Assembly: GCA_001643675.2 (NCBI GenBank)
Contig: LSRY02000070.1
Location: forward strand, 62,001 to 126,000
Source of the DNA: Monocercomonoides exilis
Taxonomy: Eukaryota > Preaxostyla > Oxymonadida > Polymastigidae
Direction: 5' to 3'
Length of the DNA stretch: 64,000 bases
The position numbers and the translations under genes are program-made. The notes below the pieces were generated by a model that saw only the letters and a list, made by a program, of their open reading frames with translations, did no database searches and was not told the DNA's origin. Within the stretch, counting starts at the first letter, position 1; each line of letters begins with the position of its first letter. Shown here in pieces: positions 52,301 to 61,728 of the stretch.

Positions 52301-55300
52301 GTCTCGCTCTGGTATCTTACGACTCTCAGCAGAAGATCTTCTTCTCCCACAAACAATTCCGATGTGCATCCCCATATCGCCAGCTCTTTCACAAATGGTG
52401 CTCTGAAATCCAAAAGGAATTGCTCTTCAACAATTTGTGAATCGATTGAGTGGCATCTCACATACACGTCTCTCCCTCTGAATGCAGAATTGCCTCTGAA
52501 TGTGACATTCGACAAAACAAAGTTCGGTGGATATTTAGCTGTTGAAGTGCATTCCAAAAACAGCCACCCGCCTCTTCCTGTGGTTGAGCAGAAGCACTCA
52601 GAAATCGTGCAAAACGAGCAGTCGAAGCTTCCTCCCTCGTTCAACACATTAAACATCCCTCCTCCCTTTCCACACTTCAACCCTCCACATTTCTTCATCG
52701 TTGTGTTTCGAATCGCAAATTTCAACGGTTCATCATTTTCATTTCGAATGATCGAGATGTTTTCTGTTGTATCTTGAGTGACTTCTTCAAATAAACTCCG
52801 CTCAATAACAATGTTTTGTTCTCCTTCATTGCTCCCTCTCTTCTCTCCAGCTGATCCCTTTGATATCCTCAATCCACTTGCTCCCTCCAGGTCAACCTTC
52901 TTCATCGTCAGGTTTTTCGTATTCAAAATCGTTGTTGACAAAACAGAAATAACATCCTGTGAAAAGCTCAACAATTGCATTGTCACCAATTCCAGCACAA
53001 CTGTGCCTCCATCTGCTCTGATCAGCCCAAAGTTGATCATGTCTTCTCCGCTTTCTTCCATTTTAGTGAATGAACAGTCTTTCACAGTCAATGATCCATT
53101 GCTTGATCCAACATGCATCAAAACATTAACTCCACTTGTGAATGAAGAAGGAATCACAAAGTTCATCTGTTCGAAATTGGTAATGCCCTGAATCTTCATT
53201 GCTTCTTCCTCTGTTCCTTCAAGTGATGAGCGATATTCAAATGAACACATTTCTTCATCATTTGATTTTATTGAAACTCCGCTGATATCAACACATTTTT
53301 GGAGTATTCCTTTCCCAATGATGCTGATAATCCTTTCATTTCCTTCGGCCAACCGATCCAATGAATAATCAATTGACAGACAAGGATAATCTGAGAATCC
53401 ACAGGCACCCATATCTTTTCCTTCACCTCCAACAAATATCTCTAAGTCAAGTGAGATCCAGAAATAAACCAGTGGAATGGCATTCGTTGTATCATTTCCA
53501 TCAAAGCCTCTCATTGAATCCAACGAAATATCATTTAAATGCTCAGATACAAATGGAAGTGAGTCATTTGTAATGCTGTTTGTTAAGTTGAATGACTCAA
53601 CAAATAGATCATTTCCATATTTCGCAGTATTTGGTTTTTCCAAATCAAAAACAGGGGACGATTTCACAAATGAAGAATATTCATCAATCAACTTTAGTGC
53701 AATCCCTCCACCAAAACCAATTTTCCGTTCTTCTGCTGGTGCTGTGCATCCTGTGAATGTGCACGAAACAATATTCATTTGAATATTCCCTTTCAGCTGA
53801 GCATTGATAGCCCCTCCTCTGCTTTCATCAGCCAATACAGAGCATCCATCAAAATCACATTCTTCAATATTTATTTGTGTGTTCGTATTTTCATCGTCGC
53901 TGTTGTCTATGCTCACACAGCCTCCATTTCCAGCTGTCCTTTCGATTTCTGTGAAATTGCTCTTCGTCATATTCAGCCATTTGGTGTTCAAAAACTCGCT
54001 ATTTGTTCCGCTTCCTGTCAACGAGATCAGCGGATTTCTCCTCAAATAAATCGATGAAGCTGAGAATTTGTCGATTATCAGGATCCCTGTCTCAACTGAT
54101 AAGAATAAAAATGTCAATTCTGATGAAGGTTTTTGAAGAGAAAGAGAACATTGAGACAGAGTCACTTGAGAAGAAGAAGATAAAATAAAAATGGAGCGAA
54201 GAGAAAGGGATGATGGAAGAGAGAAGATAAGTGCTGATAATTCTGTTTCAGTACTGACTGTTATCATTACCGAGTTTGATGTTTCACTTTCATCAAATAC
54301 TGTCCAACCACTCTGTTCATCATTTCCTCGGATTTCATGCTTCTGTTCAGCAAATGACAATTCATCGCTTATCTGAATCATTCCACTCACAACAACTTTC
54401 TTTTCTCCTGTTAATCGTGCGAGTGAATGCATCAATGAAAGACAAGGGAATTGGACGATTCCACAATGTGAGTGATCAGATGCCTCGATATTGCTCACAT
54501 ATATTTCTTCTGGAGTAGGAATGAGATAGATGCACAGAGGGATAGCCACAGTTGTATTTCCATTGTCATATCCCTGCACTTTGTCAAAAGAATCCAAAGA
54601 AGCTGCTACGCATTGAATCTTTTGCGATTTTGCAGTCACTTCCAGATTGGGCGATAAAACGAAGATGTCTCTGCCCCACTTGGCTGTGTTTGTGCCAAAG
54701 GAAGAGGAGATCAAGAAATCTGGATTTTCATTCAATAATCGAAGAAGAATTCCTCCTCCAAGACCATTGGTCGTTGAGCAAAAGCATCCATCAAAAGATC
54801 CGCCTTTCACTTTCACTTCATTTTCATTCCCTGCACATAGTGTCATAGAGCCTCCATTATCAGATGTTCTGCTTCCACATCCTTCAAAAGCGCTCAAATT
54901 CAGATTCATGTTCATCTTACCATTCGAAAACGACATCACAGCTGCTCCGCTCGTTGTTCTTTCTATTCCGCTGAATGAACAGTCTGAAAGTGCCAGTGAA
55001 ATCTCATTTGTTGAAGAAATCGAAAACAATGAAGTTGAAGAAATTGTCTTTGCCCAATTCACATGTTCCATCTGCAACATCCCATTCTGCACATTAATCA
55101 GTTCTGTCAAAAAAGCTGTTTCTGTTGATTGCTCACTTCCAGCAGATATGTTCAGTCTGCTGATCCTCATCTCTCCTGCTCCAGTTATCTCAAATAGCTT
55201 TGAATGACGATTATTTGGATCTATCGAATTATGCACGATGTCAAAGTTGCTGATGGATAATACGCCAATTGAAACACAAAAAAGATATGCTTCTTTCTGA

Positions 55301-57153
55301 TTAAGGAAATTGATTTGCACAACCGACGAAGTTTCTTCACTTCCACATATATTCAAATGGTAATCTCCTATATTCACTCCTTCTCTTGTGATCAATAAAG
55401 AATCTATTATTTTTATCTTCCAATTATTTAATGGAAGCGTGTGGTTTACTGCACTTTCAAGCGTCATGCACGGATTTGATTCTTTCAATCCACAAACAGG
55501 TGATATATCTGTTCCTAAAGAAGAGACAAATCGTATTGTTCCTTTCCATGTGGCAAGCCAGTTATCATATTCGGTTAGTTGATTGTTATAAAATATTCTA
55601 TTAGAATCTGTGGTTGAAAAAGAGCTTTCAAAAGGAGATTGAACAAAAGAATTTCCAGTGAAATAGCAATCATTGCCTCTGAGATTATCTGCCAAATTCT
55701 CACTAAAAAAGCAAAAACATATAAAAATTCTGCTCGATTCACTTGACATCCACGGTTGCGAATATATAATGATTCCTCCTCCACCTTCTTGAGGCTGAGT
55801 TCCGTGGGCTTTATTTCTCACATAAAGATTGTTTGATATTTTCAAATGGTTTGTTGAATAAGGAACATATGTTCCTCCACCAATATTTGCTTCGTTTTCT
55901 TCAAAGTAGTTATCTTGAACAAGTTCTTTGGTTACCGCTGGTGAAGGTTCGCATCGAACAGCGCCTGCATATGTACCTGATGCGGAGCATTTAATAAAAC
56001 GGCAACCTTTAACGGTATATCCTACTGTAATTTGAAATATGAGTATTGAACCAGTGTTGAGTACAGAATGACAAAATGTTGAATTACTATCTGTGACATT
56101 TGTGAACCCAGTAAATTGTGTATCAACACACGTGTGATGATACGATTCAAGGTTGGTAAATGTGCATCGAAGGATTGTAACGCTGTTCCCTTCTCCTCTA
56201 AGAACAACACCTGCTGAGTTTATTGAGGAATGGTTTGCATTTTTCCATTCGCAATCTGTGAAAGATGAAGTCTCATTCACTTCAATTCTTTGCATTTCTT
56301 TGTTTCCAGCAATATCACCATTATCTGAAGTAGAACAAGAGCAAAACGATGAATTACTCGTTGAAAATATTGATTGCAAATTAAGCGATGGAGCGATTCT
56401 TCCATATATCGGATCAGAAACTGATGAAAATAAACACCCTTGAATATTCACACAGTTTAGTGAAAAAGCTTGATGTCCACTGCATAAATTCTCTCTCGAA
56501 GTGAAATTATTAAAAGATGTGTGCTGAATAGAGATTGAGGATAAGGTTGATGATAAGAGAAATGGATTTGAGCTGACTTCATATCCTTCAAAAATTGAAT
56601 TGCTCAAGCAAATATATCCTCCTTTAAGGAAAGAATTTTCAGAGGTTATTAAAATTAATGAAGAAAACATTGATCTTTCACTAGAAACTTTTAAAGAAAT
56701 ATTGTGAAGATTTAGTTTTCCATCGCTCAAAATAAAGAAATTGATTTCACTTGTTGCAAACGAGCATAAAGAACATGAAATTGCGGACATTTCTGTTTGC
56801 TCGCTTATTGAAAAGCAAACTTCATTTTTTCGTTTGAAAATTGAAATAAGGTCAACATTCAATGTTACGTTTGCACTTTTGCAACTTGCTTCCCATGTTG
56901 TTTCGTAATTTGAAGAAGCATTTTTTGCAATCAATTTTTTTCCGCATATATAATTTAAGCTATTCTTCATTCCTTGATATTTGAAAGGATTAAGGCAAAA
57001 CGATAGATTATCGTTATCTTGAGCAAATAAATGTGGAATTTTTGAATCTCTATTATGTGCGTCACGTGAAAAATCGACATTCGAGTTATACTGTGCTTCT
57101 GTTATTATTGAAACAAATAATAGGTGAGCAACAAAAATTGTTAACTTTCTCAT
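49363..57153 (-). CDS. Giant receptor 2: beta-helix ectodomain, membrane helix, degenerate kinase tail
   Basis: Single exon, 2,596 residues, TGA stop. I start at the ATG at 57153 (MRKLTIFVAHLLFVSIITEA), a good signal peptide; the frame is open to 57210 but without an ATG. The ectodomain is built of short repeats with Asn-rich, Cys-containing and GGG/GGA turns typical of parallel beta-helices (GGGIIIYS, GGGIALKL, GGGMFN). Signatures CGLKESNPCMTL, CGIVQFPCLSL, CGFSDYPCLSI and CGEFHFPCESL occur near residues 553, 895, 1250 and 1633. A membrane helix (about 2154-2178) is followed by RWRKQKRR. The tail is Ser/Glu-rich, then shows LSPHIVLFS, a poly-acidic/Ser insert, RWKAPELL near 2460 and VAFSIGMMLWECLTLDIPF. 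Glycine loop, catalytic lysine, HRD and DFG are absent. The likely role is a surface sensor or adhesin with a non-catalytic tail (inference). It is a paralogue of giant receptor 1. Confidence 0.92.
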   Translation of the reverse strand: MRKLTIFVAHLLFVSIITEAQYNSNVDFSRDAHNRDSKIPHLFAQDNDNLSFCLNPFKYQGMKNSLNYICGKKLIAKNASSNYETTWEASCKSANVTLNVDLISIFKRKNEVCFSISEQTEMSAISCSLCSFATSEINFFILSDGKLNLHNISLKVSSERSMFSSLILITSENSFLKGGYICLSNSIFEGYEVSSNPFLLSSTLSSISIQHTSFNNFTSRENLCSGHQAFSLNCVNIQGCLFSSVSDPIYGRIAPSLNLQSIFSTSNSSFCSCSTSDNGDIAGNKEMQRIEVNETSSFTDCEWKNANHSSINSAGVVLRGEGNSVTILRCTFTNLESYHHTCVDTQFTGFTNVTDSNSTFCHSVLNTGSILIFQITVGYTVKGCRFIKCSASGTYAGAVRCEPSPAVTKELVQDNYFEENEANIGGGTYVPYSTNHLKISNNLYVRNKAHGTQPQEGGGGIIIYSQPWMSSESSRIFICFCFFSENLADNLRGNDCYFTGNSFVQSPFESSFSTTDSNRIFYNNQLTEYDNWLATWKGTIRFVSSLGTDISPVCGLKESNPCMTLESAVNHTLPLNNWKIKIIDSLLITREGVNIGDYHLNICGSEETSSVVQINFLNQKEAYLFCVSIGVLSISNFDIVHNSIDPNNRHSKLFEITGAGEMRISRLNISAGSEQSTETAFLTELINVQNGMLQMEHVNWAKTISSTSLFSISSTNEISLALSDCSFSGIERTTSGAAVMSFSNGKMNMNLNLSAFEGCGSRTSDNGGSMTLCAGNENEVKVKGGSFDGCFCSTTNGLGGGILLRLLNENPDFLISSSFGTNTAKWGRDIFVLSPNLEVTAKSQKIQCVAASLDSFDKVQGYDNGNTTVAIPLCIYLIPTPEEIYVSNIEASDHSHCGIVQFPCLSLMHSLARLTGEKKVVVSGMIQISDELSFAEQKHEIRGNDEQSGWTVFDESETSNSVMITVSTETELSALIFSLPSSLSLRSIFILSSSSQVTLSQCSLSLQKPSSELTFLFLSVETGILIIDKFSASSIYLRRNPLISLTGSGTNSEFLNTKWLNMTKSNFTEIERTAGNGGCVSIDNSDDENTNTQINIEECDFDGCSVLADESRGGAINAQLKGNIQMNIVSCTFTGCTAPAEERKIGFGGGIALKLIDEYSSFVKSSPVFDLEKPNTAKYGNDLFVESFNLTNSITNDSLPFVSEHLNDISLDSMRGFDGNDTTNAIPLVYFWISLDLEIFVGGEGKDMGACGFSDYPCLSIDYSLDRLAEGNERIISIIGKGILQKCVDISGVSIKSNDEEMCSFEYRSSLEGTEEEAMKIQGITNFEQMNFVIPSSFTSGVNVLMHVGSSNGSLTVKDCSFTKMEESGEDMINFGLIRADGGTVVLELVTMQLLSFSQDVISVLSTTILNTKNLTMKKVDLEGASGLRISKGSAGEKRGSNEGEQNIVIERSLFEEVTQDTTENISIIRNENDEPLKFAIRNTTMKKCGGLKCGKGGGMFNVLNEGGSFDCSFCTISECFCSTTGRGGWLFLECTSTAKYPPNFVLSNVTFRGNSAFRGRDVYVRCHSIDSQIVEEQFLLDFRAPFVKELAIWGCTSELFVGEEDLLLRVVRYQSETIFVSSVDENSEDSKQCGEFHFPCESLDVGAQHIIPSRYSQLLISEQTIINGECSVQNVSIHSLESPSAAFVYLNSTIDGDVGNIITTTGIVRIERLKYNFDQSFSYSGGSLIHETKGQLSLSFVDFSSTFASENIEAVILNSTLLSIEYGIVHVDNCTITFLSFKKSTFLFCGDEISLMNVKLEQIETTTDVFEIGQCESVVLNGVCADGVKISEGCVITINDSSSSSISIGSSSFNNCSRNSEGSSVLSVCSTSAQTTLSNCSCSYCNSLSDKGSIAELHCTRDIFMDSCQFIGVQIKEVGKERNNDFEDICQWNGSLVHSANSSLVMKDVIILNSSSGGLSLSSGDVTIEKGEFLNNNPFIEKYPSARRNIICSDSASLTISSLKGGDGVMPNSSLWILNDRCDLRGIAGERSSPFFIPKLKEASLIENGNNIVMKFKGSLFVPCDLSFRLVFKTGDAELVETYPFEEDSFVSETEVIGRIPSENISTIADETEVSVMILFGKQLASTFPQILKNKTEPKTGNDKVVEGGKEEKSYWLLIVIVLVVILLIVLIVAIAFIVRWRKQKRRTEELEIIVEDNIKKDPKAFEMVAMEMSPEEQWRRAEKEDEKKNEERMKKRVFEKSLGHSESSEHLLSESGSTEYILGKDSDKIPQWALEKVEEEEIRKQTPSPSISSTCSTDSDSTFVRREDLCPTTSSMSNLVDAMACSVPHEKLIVDLRDSLFMLLHGRNAKKEMAIGSLQEREMTAAQILFWVANGALHSFDEMENSLQTLSSLSPHIVLFSEHMVICIVMHSDLLSDDDSDSSSISSSTVVTSTSDDDEDSLPSSAFEEDDYYKKECLRWKAPELLMNKKMGATKESVAFSIGMMLWECLTLDIPFGEYEADMAGQKIVNGERPNFERISAFSLQNVAKCCLFGCALQRPTLVLLKREFIQRFPPGAAVLTMTDAVECYSGCCGESELTRDSESKNDQENLSLY

Positions 57154-57829
57154 CGTTTCAAATATTATTGTGGGAATTTTTCTGATATCTGCCTTAATGA
57201 AAAATATCACACCAACAGCAATTTAAAATAAAAATTTTGCATTAGAATCAAAAATTCGTTTTCAACGAACAAATATTATTGAAATTTAATACAAAGTGCA
57301 ACAGATTCAATGTTTTGGTGAAAATAATGATTTTTTTCGTCAAAGAAGCGTTTTTTATTGCATTCTTTCATAACTATTTTTGAAAATTTAAATTTGAGAA
57401 CATTAATTACCCTTTTGAATCATTGGAGGCGCATCAGTTTTGAATGAACTTTTCATTCATTTTTCGAATATTGAAGAACTTGTATTCTATCTTGTTTATG
57501 CAGTTTGTTCAAATTAATTTCAGTATTTATTTTAGAGGAGGGAAAAAGAATAGATCATACTTATATGGAGCAAAATATTTACATTTATGAAAAACACAAC
57601 GATTCGTTCCTAACTTACTCTTCATCGTATCGTAATAAGTCTAACATTCCCATTCATAATAACGAAGAAAGAAAAATGAGAAAAATATTTGAAAAAATTG
57701 AGTGGAACATTATTCGTTATGCGAAAAAATTTTTCCCATTTTTCAAACTTTTTTCTAACAAAATCTTTAATTTTTGAATAGTTTGTTTGGATAGAATATG
57801 AACATCTCAAAAAAATTTTGCCAAAACCG
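57154..57829. other. Upstream spacer of giant receptor 2, with dispersed repeat
   Basis: AT-rich 5' flank between giant receptor 2 and the tRNA gene. It contains dispersed repeat copy 3 (57566-57721). I see no gene and cannot place a promoter. Confidence 0.65.
57566..57721 (+). repeat. Dispersed intergenic repeat, copy 3
   Basis: The best-preserved landmarks of the family: CATTTATGAAAAA, TCTTCATCGTATCGTAATAA, CATAATAACGAAGAAAGAAA and GAGTGGAACATTATTCGTTA. Parallel to the copy at 48340 and inverted relative to the copy at 20965. Confidence 0.55.
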
Positions 57830-57901
57830 GCGGTAGTAGTATAGTGGTTAGTACTTCACGTTGTGGCCGTGATAACCTGGGCTCGAATCCCAGCTACCGC
57901 A
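57830..57901 (+). tRNA. tRNA-His (anticodon GTG)
   Basis: A full cloverleaf without intron. The acceptor stem GCGGTAG (57830-57836) pairs with CTACCGC (57894-57900), with discriminator A at 57901. The anticodon stem TCACG/CGTGA encloses loop TTGTGGC, with anticodon GTG at 57863-57865. The D arm has the usual GTATAGTGGTTAGTAC. The T stem CTGGG/CCCAG encloses CTCGAAT, so position 54 is C instead of the nearly universal T. The extra 5' G of mature tRNA-His is not encoded; in eukaryotes it is normally added after transcription. Confidence 0.95.
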
Positions 57902-58185
57902 CTTTCTTTTTAACTTTTTTACTCACACGTCATTTTTAAAAAGTGATTATTTTGGGAAAGATTTCGATTAATACATGGAGGAGCGGGAAAATTCATCACA
58001 ATTTTTTTCTTTTTCACATTATCTTCATATTATGGGAATTTTCAAAAATCTTTAAAAATTCTTGAAATAATTATTTTTCTATTTATCTTCAAATAACAAT
58101 ATAAAATATTAGCTTTGCATATTTCTTCAGAGTTTAATTAATAGATTTTCTGAAGCAGAAACCTTTTACAAAGAATCATTTTATC

Positions 58186-58223
<38 letters not shown>

Positions 58224-58738
58224 CGACACAATTATTAAAATTTGTTCATTAATTGAGCAACATGCGTCAATGTATCATCGTATAAATTATCATCGTTTAA
58301 TTTTCATTATTCGCTGTGTTATTTGACTAATTTACAAAAAAAAGAATGGAAATAAAAAAGCAAATATTTACAAATCACTCTAATTTTTATTTTTGTGACT
58401 CTTCTTTCGATAACAGCCAACAGAGAGAGATAAAAATGGAGAGAATGAAGGAGAAAGAGGGAGAGAAAGAACAAAACAAAACAAAACAAAACAAAACAAA
58501 ACAAAACAAAAGAAAAGAAAAAAAGAAAAAAAGAAAAAAAGAAAAAAGATAAATGAAAAGAAAACAATTTCTTCAACAAAAAAAAGAATTGTTTTGCTCT
58601 AATATTAAAAAAGCATTAATTCAGCAAGAAAGCAACAATCCAAATATTAAAATATTTGGAGGTCTTTTTGATATACAAATAACTCTCATTTCCTCAATCA
58701 TCCACAAATTAATCTGAAAATTTCAAAGAAAAGGAAAT
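57902..58738. other. Spacer with A run and pentanucleotide repeat
   Basis: Between the tRNA and the 3' end of family gene D. It contains a 33-base A run (58189-58221), an AAAAC repeat of about eight units (58470-58509) and AAAAAG units (58510-58548). No gene seen. Confidence 0.7.
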
Positions 58739-60173
58739 TCAATAACGCCTTTTAATAAAATGCATTATTTCATGAATGCTTATCATGATATCTTCGTGCC
58801 CTTCTTCTTCCATTATTTCAAACATCTTCCTTTTCATCATCATCCTCTTTGCTTCATCCATTTTGCTTTTCATCTTTTCTTTCAATTGACTTGAAATCTC
58901 GTTTAAGAATGCCAAGCATTCACCTGCCACTTTGTAAATCAATGTGGGTTGATGCATCCCCTCCAAAAATGCATAAATGACTCCGCTTTTCATTATGTCA
59001 TCAACTTTCATTGCTCCACTTATCCATAAATTATTCAAAATAGCCAAACAAGAACGAAATATTCCAATTTCAATTCCTCTTGCCGTTCTGCAAACATCAA
59101 CAATGCAACAGACTATTCTAATATTTTCCTTATTCCACAACTTGCAAGAGTCCAAATAATATTCCAACAAATCGATCCATCCCCTTATATTCGCAACTTC
59201 GTTCGCGTCTTTTCTTCTATCTTTTCCTTTCTTCTTCCAGTCCATGTTCTTCAACAACCCTTCCAATTCTCTTTTTGCCTCTCTTGCAAAATGCAATTCG
59301 TCCTTAATAACTTTTTCCAAGGTTCCATCTCTGCGATACATTCTAATCAAGAAAAGCCAAACAGATTGATAGGCAAGCTGTGTCAGATTGTGATGCTCCT
59401 GATGATATTGGATTATTTCTTTGATCTCAATCAAATATAGATCTTTTTGAATTTTCTATTCAATGCACATATTCACTAATTTAAACAAAATTTGTAGGGC
59501 AGAAAAAAATTCAAACCTTTGAAACATATATGCGACGCAAAGTCAGCAACTGAAGCTCAACTTCTTTTTGCGCTTCATTGATTCTCACTTTCTTCATTGC
59601 AGCATTCAGGACGCAAGACAAACAAATGTGCAGCAATTTATCAACAATATTATTGTTAGATAACATAAGATAGCACGTGCAAAGATCAATCAATAGTGTT
59701 TCATTTTCATTTTCTTTTGCCTTCTTCTCATCTTTAATCATCTTTTCAAAACTTGTGCAAAGCAAAGAATCATTAAAGCCCTCAGTATTAGCATATTTCA
59801 ATTCTTTCCAATAACCAATATGTTTCAGGATAAAAAACTGATTTTCCATTGAAAGTTTCTTTCTTTTTGTCATTTCGGCCATTCTGTTGAACAGTTCCTT
59901 TGTAAAAACAGTTTTGAATTCTACACTATTCATATCTTCCATTAATGAATTAAGTTCATCAATTTTAACTTTCTGCTTATCCCCTTTACGACGTTCTAGT
60001 TCAGAAAACAATTCTACAAAAAAAAAACAATTAAAAAACAATTCAATCAACAAGAAATCATGCAATAACAAGTGGACACCATTGAACTTTTTTGTGTTGT
60101 TCGTAACCTGTATTTTTACAAATTTATTACATCCACAATCCAGTATTATTTTTATCATTTGTTTTGAAAGCAT
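58739..60173 (-). CDS. Family protein D (paralogue of A, B and C)
   Basis: Exons 60173-60080, 60013-59517 and 59455-58739; introns of 66 bp (gtgtccac...tttgtag, phase 1) and 61 bp (gtttgaat...gaatag, phase 0). The product is 435 residues, ending at TGA. Start MLSKQMIKII is the first ATG of the frame and aligns with the start of gene B. Landmarks: NELFSELERR at the first junction, LKHIGYW in exon 2 and YHQEHHNLTQLAYQSVW in exon 3. It lies about 25 kb from the other members and is the most diverged in its C-terminal half. It shares upstream noncoding sequence with gene B. Soluble, helical and charged; function unknown. Confidence 0.87.
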
Positions 60174-61728
60174 ATATGTTTTAATGGAAAAATTGGTGCA
60201 AAAATAAAACTCAAAATAACAAAGATATAACTGGGGTTATACCAAATCATATAGAGTTTCTATATATGACATGATATTACAAAGAGAAAGAACACTTTTT
60301 TCTTTCTTATTTAATTGTAATGGTTTCCAAGATCTATTTGTTTGATTCGAAAGAGTTATCAATTGGATAGATGAGAAATAGGTGAGTAAATATTTTCTGC
60401 AAAATAGACGATATTATTTTATATGGTGGAACAAGGAAGCACCAGCGAGGCATTGATGATGGAATTGGGCGAGATATTTTTTATGAAAAGAATCTTTGAA
60501 GGAAATGCAATTTCCGAACTGTTGAATATGACAGTTGGATATTTGTGCTTTTTATTGTTTAATTCAACACAAAGATATTTCCATGCAACATTTTGAAGTC
60601 AGAGGGTCAGACGAATAATTTTAATAAAGAAAATAATTCATTATGAATCTGAAAATCAAGAAAGAAATTAAACAAAGTGTTTAATTTGTTTCAGCAATTA
60701 TTATCGCTTTGCAAGATGAACAGATAATGAACAAGGATTTGTTTGGATGAAGAAAAAGTGAAAAGATGAGCGCAAGAGAACTCCGGAAGCTGTTTTTAGA
60801 GAATTTGAATGTAATACGAAAAGAGATGTGTGATTTTGTTTGATGAAGGGAATCTTTTCGAAAGCATGGAGGAGGAAGGATATGTTTATTGAATTATTGG
60901 ATTTTGATTATGATTTGTAAAAAAGTTGAAGGTACAAATAATTTTTTTGTTTGATGTAATGAAGATTATTTCGCTGCAACTGAATTTCATATTCATTTGT
61001 TGCTTCTTTTTTTGTGTTTCCTCCATATCCATCTTTGAGTGGAACGCATGTTCACTTTTTTCTATGTGGAGAACGAGTGCAATTCATTCCAAAATGCAAC
61101 TTTGTTAAGCATTTATTTATGTTTTTTTCTGCATTTCAAATACAAATAATTGAATAATCAAAACATTACTCTTGATTCAACTAATTCACTTTTTTTCTGT
61201 TTGTTTTTTGGACTTGCCATCTTCAACTGAATTTTCAGTTTTCTTTTCTTTGTGGAATTTTCATTTGGTATTTTAAGGAATGACATGGTTGATGTATTTC
61301 ATTAGAACTGATCATATAGCAATCATTTTTCTCTTCTTTGGAAGCTCAATTAGAAATATCTCTTCTGGTTCATTAATTCTCAATCTTATTTGAGTTTCAG
61401 AAGCTTGTGGAAACTGAAGAAAGTTATATGAACGATTCCTGTTTTTCAAAAAAAAATAAAAAAAATAAAAAGAATAGTAAAAGGAAATGAACATGTGCTG
61501 AAAAAAGAGAAGGGCGAAAATATTTGGTTTTTTTGATAATATATTGTTTCACATTTTTGCTATTATATGAAATATTAAGAAAATATTTTCAACTCTTTGA
61601 TCGAGCTATGAAATATTTTTTTTTCAAATAATTATTGCTTCATGAGCTTGAGAGATTGTATGATTCTTTCAATGTAAAAATAATATTATAAAAAATTACT
61701 TTTTTCCTCTTTTATTAATTTATTTTCC
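60174..61728. other. Spacer upstream of family gene D and the NEK kinase
   Basis: The stretch next to gene D (60174-60470) resembles the flank of gene B (28559-28830). The remainder is AT-rich with only chance frames. It must contain the divergent promoters of gene D and the NEK kinase, but no motif stands out. Confidence 0.6.

Noticed and set aside
14146-57153. A code with TAA/TAG read as Gln, as in Streblomastix
   Set aside because: Gln appears as CAA/CAG, and the long frames contain no TAA/TAG at all over thousands of codons, so heavy reassignment is not supported; only the TGA stop bias remains.
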